Notes under the pieces: generated by a model | What the model was told of the DNA's origin: nothing | Seen by the model: only the letters and a program-made list of their open reading frames with translations | Databases searched by the model: none | Assembly (NCBI RefSeq): GCF_017355855.1 | Contig: NZ_JAFEWD010000004.1 | Span: 248,001 to 312,000, forward strand | Direction of reading: 5' to 3' | Length of the DNA stretch: 64,000 nt | From: Pedobacter sp. SYSU D00535 | Lineage (GTDB): Bacteria; Bacteroidota; Bacteroidia; Sphingobacteriales; Sphingobacteriaceae | In this document: piece by piece, positions 58,738-64,000 of the stretch | Position numbering within the stretch: the first letter of the stretch is position 1 | Layout: each line of letters begins with the position of its first letter | Position numbers and translations under genes: made by a program

Positions 58738-60069
58738 ATGGCAAATATTGTCTCTGGTGACACAGAGTTCTTTAAAGGCATTGGCCAGATCAAGTTTGAA
58801 GGCCTGGAGTCAGATAACCCCTTAGCATTCCGTTGGTACGATGAGAACCGCGTGGTAGCTGGCAAAACGTTGAAAGATCATTTTAAGTTTGCCTGCGCCT
58901 ACTGGCATTCTTTCTGCGGAAATGGAAGCGATCCTTTCGGTGGACCTACTCACATTTTTCCATGGGATAAAAAATCGGATCCAATTGAGCGCGCAAAAGA
59001 CAAAATGGATGCAGCTTTCGAGTTTATCACCAAAATGAACCTTCCGTACTACTGCTTCCACGACGTGGACGTAGTTGACTATGGGAATGACATCGTTGAA
59101 AACGAAAGAAGGCTACAGACATTGGTGGAATATGCAAAAGAAAAGCAGGCTGCCAGTGGGGTGAAGCTTCTTTGGGGAACAGCTAATCTTTTCTCCCACA
59201 GAAGATATATGAATGGAGCCTCGACAAATCCTGATTTTCATGTGTTAACACATGGTGCGGCACAGGTTAAAGCAGCACTAGACGCTACAATTGAATTGGG
59301 CGGGGAGAACTACGTATTTTGGGGCGGTCGCGAAGGTTATATGAGTCTTCTGAATACAAATATGAAGCGTGAGAAAGAACACTTTGCCCGTTTCCTGCAT
59401 ACGGCCAAGGATTATGCAAGAAAGAACGGATTTACAGGTACTTTCTTTATTGAACCGAAACCTGCAGAGCCATCAAAACATCAGTATGATTTTGACTGCG
59501 AAACGGTTATTGGTTTCTTACGCGAGCATGATTTGTTGAACGACTTCAAAATTAACATTGAAGTTAATCACGCTACCCTGGCTGGTCATACTTTCCAGCA
59601 CGAGCTGCAGGTCGCGGCAGATGCGGGTGTATTAGGCTCTGTGGATGCAAATCGCGGTGATTATCAAAATGGATGGGATACTGATCAGTTTCCGAATAAT
59701 CTGAACGAGCTGACCGAGGCAATGCTTATCTTTTTAGAAGCTGGCGGCTTGCAGGGTGGGGGCGTTAATTTTGACGCTAAGATAAGAAGGAATTCTACTG
59801 ACATGGACGACCTGTTCATTGCTCACGTAGGTGGCATGGACTCCTTTGCTCGTGCCTTGATTACAGCGGATAACATTCTTCAAAAATCAGACTACAAGAA
59901 ATTCCGCCAGGAACGTTATGCATCGTTTGATAGTGGAAAAGGAAAGGAGTTTGAAGAGGGTAAATTATCTTTGGAAGATTTACGCGCTTTCGCGATTGAG
60001 AACGGCGAACCTGAAGTTAAAAGTGGCAAACAAGAGTATCTTGAGAATGTCATCAACCGGTTTATTTAA
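58738..60069 (+). CDS. xylA: Xylose isomerase
   Basis: 443 aa TIM-barrel enzyme converting xylose to xylulose. Catalytic His in [11 protein letters not shown], second metal cluster in [51 protein letters not shown], and [20 protein letters not shown]. Class II (long) form. Nineteen nt after xylB; terminator follows. Confidence 0.98.
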   Translation: MANIVSGDTEFFKGIGQIKFEGLESDNPLAFRWYDENRVVAGKTLKDHFKFACAYWHSFCGNGSDPFGGPTHIFPWDKKSDPIERAKDKMDAAFEFITKMNLPYYCFHDVDVVDYGNDIVENERRLQTLVEYAKEKQAASGVKLLWGTANLFSHRRYMNGASTNPDFHVLTHGAAQVKAALDATIELGGENYVFWGGREGYMSLLNTNMKREKEHFARFLHTAKDYARKNGFTGTFFIEPKPAEPSKHQYDFDCETVIGFLREHDLLNDFKINIEVNHATLAGHTFQHELQVAADAGVLGSVDANRGDYQNGWDTDQFPNNLNELTEAMLIFLEAGGLQGGGVNFDAKIRRNSTDMDDLFIAHVGGMDSFARALITADNILQKSDYKKFRQERYASFDSGKGKEFEEGKLSLEDLRAFAIENGEPEVKSGKQEYLENVINRFI

Positions 60070-60086
60070 TTAAAGTAAGTACAGTA

Positions 60087-60114
60087 AAACCCCTCTATCA
60101 AGAGGGGTTTTTTG
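60087..60114 (+). terminator. Intrinsic terminator of xylBA
   Basis: ACCCCTCT-ATCA-AGAGGGGT stem (8 bp) and T6 tail. Confidence 0.92.
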
Positions 60115-60305
60115 TTTGAACTACTTTTATTATCTTGAAGGAAAAATATTGAAGGGATAATTGAAACAAAAAGCAAATAAGTTGTCTTTTTATACATAGA
60201 AACTATCTACTATGTCTAACTTTTTAGAATTGGCTGCCGTATAAATCATTAGCTCTTCAATAGGTTCTTATAGCTTATGTCCGGGAGTTTCTGCTAACTA
60301 TTTTT

Positions 60306-60313
60306 AAGGAGGT
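60306..60313 (+). promoter_or_regulatory. Full Shine-Dalgarno (AAGGAGGT) of the 51-aa membrane ORF
   Basis: Eight bases complementary to the 3' end of bacterial 16S rRNA, 4 nt before the ATG at 60318. Such long matches are rare in Bacteroidota. Confidence 0.75.
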
Positions 60314-60317
60314 TTTT

Positions 60318-60473
60318 ATGTTTCTTTCCGTATTTTTCATAGTGCTCTTTTTCATATTTGACATCGCCTTGGTTCTAATTCTCCTGAAACTCGACAAGGA
60401 TAATAAGAATAGGGAAGGTTATCGAAGTAATTACGAGGAGAAAGCGTTAAGTTACAGGGTTCAGCATGATTAG
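60318..60473 (+). CDS. 51-aa single-pass membrane protein
   Basis: Too short for most gene finders. MFLSVFFIVLFFIFDIALVLILLK forms one hydrophobic helix (about residues 2-23), then a highly charged tail (LDKDNKNREGYRSNYEEKALSYRVQHD). It is supported by the strong Shine-Dalgarno at 60306-60313 at ideal spacing. The stop TAG (60471-60473) is only 7 nt before the end of the convergent fabH gene. No family recognised; possibly a membrane-associated small regulator. Confidence 0.7.
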   Translation: MFLSVFFIVLFFIFDIALVLILLKLDKDNKNREGYRSNYEEKALSYRVQHD

Positions 60474-60480
60474 ATTTTTA

Positions 60481-61449
60481 CTAGCACTCCAACATAATCC
60501 CTGCGTAGGTCATTCCCCCGCCAAAGCCCATCAGAAGCATTTTGTCGCCTGGTTTCAATTTTCCGTTTTTTAATCCCTGGTGCCAAGCAAGGGGGATGGA
60601 AGCTGAAGAGGTGTTGCCAAAATATTGAATACTTTGAAGCATCTTTTCCATTGGGAAGTCAATTTGACGGGAGACGGCTTCAATTATCCGAAGATTGGCA
60701 CTGTGCAGGATAATCCAGTCTATTTGGTTTAATGAAATCTGGTTCTTTTCCGCCAGCCGGAGGAGGTTTTCGCTGATATTCTGGACAACCCACTTAAACA
60801 CAACTCTGCCGTTCTGATGTGTTTTTCCATCCGCAAAAGCGGGCACATTATTAATCTTGGTGGAAAGGGAGGATCGGTATAAATCTTTCCCCATACTACC
60901 CTCGGTGCCACTTATAGGGGCGAAGAGTTTGTTAAGTTCAGATGCCTCGATTAAGGCGACGCCTGCGGCGTCTCCAAATAAGATACACAAGTTACGGTTG
61001 TTCAGATCGAGGTATCTGGAGAGATTTTCAGCGCCAAAGACGAGGATCTTTCGGTGAGTTCCAGCTGCAATTAGTCCTTTTGCGAGTGTTAAGCCATAAA
61101 CAAAACCTGCACATGCAGATGCAATGTCTAAAGTGCCGCAATTCTTTATACCTAGTTCATTTTGTACCTGGCTGGCCACACTCGGGACTGAGTGGTCTGG
61201 GGTTGAGGTGGCTACCATAATGAAGTCAACGTCCTCTAGACGAATATCAGGACGCTCTTCGACCAGGTTTCTAGCCGCACGATAACAAAGATGAGTAGTA
61301 TACTCGTTTTCCGCCGTAAAACGTCGTTCTATGATTCCTGTCCGGGTTTGAATCCACTCGTCGCTTGTCTCCACAAGCTTTTCAAAATAGGCATTGGTAA
61401 TAATGCGGTGAGGGACATAGGAACTAATAGCCGTAACTTGACAAGACAT
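60481..61449 (-). CDS. fabH: 3-oxoacyl-ACP synthase III (KAS III)
   Basis: 322 aa; condenses acetyl-CoA with malonyl-ACP to start fatty acid synthesis. Catalytic Cys in DIASACAGFVYGL, His in WIILHSANLRIIEAV and Asn in YFGNTSSASIPLAW; also the start TAISSYVPHRIITNAYFEKLVETSDEWIQTRTGI. ATG 61449 was chosen over TTG 61473, which is upstream of the conserved start. An 18-bp inverted repeat lies around the promoter. Divergent to and away from other fab genes. Confidence 0.95.
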   Translation of the reverse strand: MSCQVTAISSYVPHRIITNAYFEKLVETSDEWIQTRTGIIERRFTAENEYTTHLCYRAARNLVEERPDIRLEDVDFIMVATSTPDHSVPSVASQVQNELGIKNCGTLDIASACAGFVYGLTLAKGLIAAGTHRKILVFGAENLSRYLDLNNRNLCILFGDAAGVALIEASELNKLFAPISGTEGSMGKDLYRSSLSTKINNVPAFADGKTHQNGRVVFKWVVQNISENLLRLAEKNQISLNQIDWIILHSANLRIIEAVSRQIDFPMEKMLQSIQYFGNTSSASIPLAWHQGLKNGKLKPGDKMLLMGFGGGMTYAGIMLEC

Positions 61450-61484
61450 TTCTGAAATTGAAGTGAAGTTCAACGCAAGAGATG

Positions 61485-61492
61485 CAAAGGTA
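61485..61492 (-). promoter_or_regulatory. fabH promoter -7 box (TACCTTTG)
   Basis: TAnnTTTG match 35 nt before ATG 61449; a long inverted repeat begins 4 nt upstream of it. Confidence 0.65.
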
Positions 61493-61496
61493 CGGA

Positions 61497-61537
61497 AACA
61501 ATTGTAGCTATAGGTTTGGCCTATAGCTACAATTGTT
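61497..61537. promoter_or_regulatory. 18-bp perfect inverted repeat at the fabH promoter
   Basis: AACAATTGTAGCTATAGG and its exact complement CCTATAGCTACAATTGTT with a 5-nt spacer (TTTGG). It covers the -33 region of fabH. Candidate operator, or remnant of a small repeat element; there is no adjacent T-run for a terminator. Confidence 0.65.
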
Positions 61538-61566
61538 AATGCCGAGTCTTTTTTGCGCTATTTTTA

Positions 61567-61671
61567 CTATAGCAGTGTTGTAAACGCAACGATTGCACAT
61601 AGTAGAAGCAGTAGCGAAAAAATGATTTCCAGTGAGATTTTTACTTTGTTTTGTTCATTCTTGGCGTTCAT
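61567..61671 (-). CDS. 34-aa small membrane protein (candidate)
   Basis: MNAKNEQNKVKISLEIIFSLLLLLCAIVAFTTLL: a Lys/Asn-rich start then one hydrophobic helix to the end. It is preceded by AAGGGAAGAACG, a weak ribosome site. Composition is that of a real short membrane protein rather than a chance frame, but there is no promoter box I recognise and no family. Confidence 0.45.
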   Translation of the reverse strand: MNAKNEQNKVKISLEIIFSLLLLLCAIVAFTTLL

Positions 61672-61812
61672 CGTTCTTCCCTTGATACTCGTATAACTCT
61701 TTGAAGTATAAGGAATTGATACGTGTATTGGCCTGTTTAGGTTGTATTTATATTTAGAGAGATGTTAGTTTTTGTAATAAATATTTACTTTTAATTTTAC
61801 CGAAATAGAATC

Positions 61813-61840
61813 AGGTTAAAATAGGCAACGGTTTTAACCT
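61813..61840. promoter_or_regulatory. Inverted repeat upstream of the Crp/Fnr gene
   Basis: AGGTTAAAA and TTTTAACCT, a perfect 9-bp inverted repeat with a 10-nt spacer (TAGGCAACGG), ending 15 nt before the start codon. Candidate autoregulatory site. Confidence 0.5.
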
Positions 61841-61855
61841 AAACTCAACTTTTAC

Positions 61856-62443
61856 TTGGATCCTAAGAGCTTCGAAAACTACAAGCAGTATATAAGGCAG
61901 ATTTCATTTCTGTCGGATGAAGACTGTGACTTTTTTAAGGAGTTTCTGACAAAGAAAACGATCGCGAAAAGCGAGTTCTTTCTTAAGGCAGGGAAGATTT
62001 GTGAGGAGATAGCATTTGTTGAATCAGGCTGTATGCGGATGTTTTATCAAAAGGAGGAAAAGGAAATAAATACGGGATTCTTTTTGGCTAATGAATTCGC
62101 GGTATCCTATCAGAGTTTTCTTAGCGAGTCTCCCTCCAGTTATTCTATCCAGGCACTTGAGGATACCGAGCTCATAGTGTTTCACCGCTCTGTTCTGCTG
62201 CGGGCTTATGCTTTTTCGAAAAACTGGGAACGCTTCGGCAGAGTGATAGCAGAAAAAATTTTTGTTCATTCTTCCCAACGGATCGAATCGTTCCTCTTTA
62301 TGAATGCAGAGGAGAGGTATTTGCAGCTGTTGCAGCAACGAAAATCTGTTTTCGAACAGATTCCACTTTATCATATTGCATCCTATCTGGGCCTTGAAAG
62401 AGAGTCGTTGAGCAGGTTAAGAAAAAAGCTTGCAAAGCGTTAA
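61856..62443 (+). CDS. Crp/Fnr-family transcriptional regulator
   Basis: 195 aa. Cyclic-nucleotide-binding-like beta roll (about residues 15-115; IAFVESGCMRMFYQKEEKEINTGFFLANEF), then a helix and a winged helix (about 145-195; IPLYHIASYLGLERESLSRLRKKL). It lacks the cAMP-binding Arg-Ser pattern and Fnr-type N-terminal Cys cluster, like many Bacteroidota members of the family, so its signal is unknown. Start is TTG 61856. Confidence 0.9.
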   Translation: MDPKSFENYKQYIRQISFLSDEDCDFFKEFLTKKTIAKSEFFLKAGKICEEIAFVESGCMRMFYQKEEKEINTGFFLANEFAVSYQSFLSESPSSYSIQALEDTELIVFHRSVLLRAYAFSKNWERFGRVIAEKIFVHSSQRIESFLFMNAEERYLQLLQQRKSVFEQIPLYHIASYLGLERESLSRLRKKLAKR

Positions 62444-62510
62444 CGATTGTAACATAGGTCAATTTACAATTTGCGGGAGAGTTTCAATTTTTGTTTATCA
62501 AATAGGACAT

Positions 62511-62945
62511 ATGAACAGAGACTCTAAAAGACTAGCCGGTATAATATTATTGACGGTGCCTACCATCGCCTATGGCGGATACTTTTTACTTTCGGTGTTA
62601 TCGGGCAACCATGATGAATTCGCTTTAACCGATTTTCAGAAAGCCATGTTTAGGGCAGGGCATGCCCACGCAGGTGTTTTGGTAATTTTTTCTCTGGTAG
62701 CTGTACTTTATCTGGAACAGGCGATTATGAATAGTACGCTCAGGAAATTAACCGGTTTTTCTTTCCCTGCTTCGGCAATTCTTATCAGTGGCGGTTTTTT
62801 TGCCTCAGCCTCAGGTGCCCAGCTAACGAAGCCGAACCAATTTATTATTATCCTATATCTCGGAGTAGTTTGTCTGGTTTTTGGCGTAATCAGTTTGGGT
62901 ATTGGATTACTGCGAAAAGATCCACATTCGATAACTAAGCCTTGA
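62511..62945 (+). CDS. Four-helix membrane protein, function unknown
   Basis: 144 aa from ATG 62511. Four hydrophobic helices: LAGIILLTVPTIAYGGYFLL; AGHAHAGVLVIFSLVAVLYL; SFPASAILISGGFFAS; FIIILYLGVVCLVFGVISLGIG. The FRAGHAHAGV segment between helices 1 and 2, with two His, is the only motif and may bind a metal or haem, but this is a guess. The Crp/Fnr gene ends 67 nt upstream of this ATG; the reading frame itself overlaps the Crp/Fnr gene by a few bases. Possibly an operon partner. Confidence 0.75.
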   Translation: MNRDSKRLAGIILLTVPTIAYGGYFLLSVLSGNHDEFALTDFQKAMFRAGHAHAGVLVIFSLVAVLYLEQAIMNSTLRKLTGFSFPASAILISGGFFASASGAQLTKPNQFIIILYLGVVCLVFGVISLGIGLLRKDPHSITKP

Positions 62946-63026
62946 AATTTCCGGGCCTGATGGCATTCTCTTTGCCCAGGTGCAGAAGGGATAGTAAAAA
63001 CGGATTCTATTCAAGCTGCAATTAAT

Positions 63027-63034
63027 TACCTTTG
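63027..63034 (+). promoter_or_regulatory. Promoter -7 box of the CvfB-like gene (TACCTTTG)
   Basis: Five nt before ATG 63040; leaderless if used. Confidence 0.55.
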
Positions 63035-63039
63035 GCGAA

Positions 63040-63882
63040 ATGATTGAGATCGGAAGTTATAATAATCTAAATTTTAAGCGTAAAACATACGATGGGGTGA
63101 TTCTCACCGACGGCGAAAGAGAAGTATTGCTGCCGGCAAAGGAACTTATTTCATATGAGGAGGACCAGGAAGAGTTTTTCGTATTTGTATATCTCAACAA
63201 AGACGAGAATCTTGTTGCTACCCTGGAGCGTCCTTTCGCTTGTGTAGGAGATTTTGCTTACCTGACAGTGGTGGGAGAGAATGAGAAGGGCGTGTTTGTA
63301 GATATCGGAATTGATAAAGACGTTTTTGTGCCAGCAAGGGAGCAGAAACGACCGATGTTTAAAGGCGACAAGCATGTAGTTTATGTTTATCTGGATGAGC
63401 GCAGTGGCAAGATTACAGCTTCCTCCTACCTGGATGAATATGTAGATGTGGAAGTTGGAGATCTTGAAGAGGGAGATGAAGTGAGTCTGCTGATTTGTGA
63501 ACGCAGTGAACTTGGGTATTCTGCGATCATAAACAACCGGTATATCGGGTTGCTGTATCATAATGAGGTTTATGAAGAACTGGAGATCGGCGAAGAGAAA
63601 CAGGGATTTATCAAAAAAATCAGAGAGAATAAGAAAATAGATCTGAGCCTTCGTCCAATCGGTTTTGATTTTATACTCGAATCCAAGGATGTCTTACTTG
63701 AAATCATTAAAAAAAATGGTGGGGTACTGAAATTGGGGGATAAAAGTGATCCAGAGGAGATTAAGCAGCAATTGAAAATGAGTAAAAAGGCTTTTAAGCA
63801 GGTTATAGGAGGGCTGTATAAACAACGACTTATTACGATTTCTGATTTTGAAATTCGTTTAGTTGAGCAGACCGGCGAATAA
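63040..63882 (+). CDS. CvfB-like S1 RNA-binding protein
   Basis: 280 aa. Tandem S1-type OB folds: an opening fold (LNFKRKTYDGVILTDGEREVLLPAKEL), a second (FAYLTVVGENEKGVFVDIGIDKDVFVPAREQ) with the typical GVFVDIG strand, and a third (VSLLICERSELGYSAIINNRYIGLLYHNEVY), then a winged-helix C-terminus (about 220-280; SKKAFKQVIGGLYKQRLITI). This is the CvfB/YitL arrangement, an RNA-binding protein linked to virulence regulation in Staphylococcus; its role in Bacteroidota is unknown. Typical length. Confidence 0.9.
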   Translation: MIEIGSYNNLNFKRKTYDGVILTDGEREVLLPAKELISYEEDQEEFFVFVYLNKDENLVATLERPFACVGDFAYLTVVGENEKGVFVDIGIDKDVFVPAREQKRPMFKGDKHVVYVYLDERSGKITASSYLDEYVDVEVGDLEEGDEVSLLICERSELGYSAIINNRYIGLLYHNEVYEELEIGEEKQGFIKKIRENKKIDLSLRPIGFDFILESKDVLLEIIKKNGGVLKLGDKSDPEEIKQQLKMSKKAFKQVIGGLYKQRLITISDFEIRLVEQTGE

Positions 63883-63968
63883 TAGAGGCGAGAGGTTATT
63901 CTTGTTTTCTCTTTATTGACGTTTTGTTAACTAAAGATTTAATTTCCTATTTCATTCGCCACATTTGT

Positions 63969-63993
63969 ATATTCCAAATCGTATTTGGAATAT
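63969..63993. promoter_or_regulatory. Inverted repeat at the right window edge
   Basis: ATATTCCAAAT-CGT-ATTTGGAATAT: perfect 11-bp inverted repeat just after a CACATTTG sequence resembling a -7 box. It probably belongs to a promoter of a gene beyond the window. Confidence 0.5.
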
Positions 63994-64000
63994 GTACACT

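Overview
The window looks like chromosomal DNA of a Bacteroidota, most likely Sphingobacteriales (Pedobacter-like). I base this on PorP/SprF and gliding-motility C-terminal (type IX secretion) proteins, many -7 boxes of the form TAnnTTTG, almost no Shine-Dalgarno use, the futalosine menaquinone enzyme MqnC, a type B ribosomal protein L31, and a LytS/LytTR pair with a periplasmic propeller. The species cannot be named from the sequence. Most genes are housekeeping genes in short operons or alone.

Layout. 1-5.1 kb: end of an acyl-CoA thioesterase, then a 1202-aa PKD-repeat surface protein with a type IX CTD and its PorP/SprF partner. 5.1-11.4 kb: rpoN, pirin, ribE, a TPR protein broken by a frameshift, and hscA. 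11.5-14.6 kb: a small acidic protein, then five tandem stand-alone transcription units, each making a 110-nt tRNA-like RNA, then about 0.9 kb without genes. 14.6-23.6 kb: stress protein, beta-helix lipoprotein, cation/proton antiporter, lipoprotein, divergent 2H phosphoesterase/dinB, gmhB-like phosphatase, beta-barrel protein and the decayed remnant of a relative. 23.6-32.6 kb: clpB, small lipoproteins, pyrE/NUDIX, coaD, nuclease, murI, nhaA. 32.8-39.9 kb: rpmE2, a GlmU-like protein-tpiA-prmA-mpl-XRE run, GNAT-like protein, scpB. 40-47 kb: LytTR regulator and sensor kinase, mqnC, YpdA-like reductase, transaldolase, 4.5S/SRP RNA. 47.3-53.4 kb: gltBD. 53.4-60.1 kb: YdeI-like protein, TrmH-family methylase, galK, LacI regulator divergent from xylBA with a perfect operator palindrome. 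60.3-64 kb: two very small membrane ORFs, fabH, a Crp/Fnr regulator, a membrane protein, a CvfB-like RNA-binding protein.

The most unusual item is the array at 11.9-13.66 kb. Each unit has its own TTTG/TAnnTTTG promoter, a boxA-like leader (GTTCTTTAA), a cloverleaf RNA and an intrinsic terminator. The RNA has a tRNA-Leu-like D arm, a canonical T arm, a GUC anticodon, G73, and a very long (about 40 nt) variable arm ending in a GCAA tetraloop. Differences between copies preserve pairing at three places, including one double compensatory change, so the fold is under selection. All main E. coli tRNA-Asp identity bases are present on this Leu-like, long-variable-arm body. Its role is unknown.

Other notable points: several promoters place transcription start at or within a few bases of the start codon (leaderless or nearly so); long palindromes sit in the dinB, fabH, xylB and Crp promoter regions; and a 51-aa membrane ORF carries a full AAGGAGGT Shine-Dalgarno, rare in this phylum.
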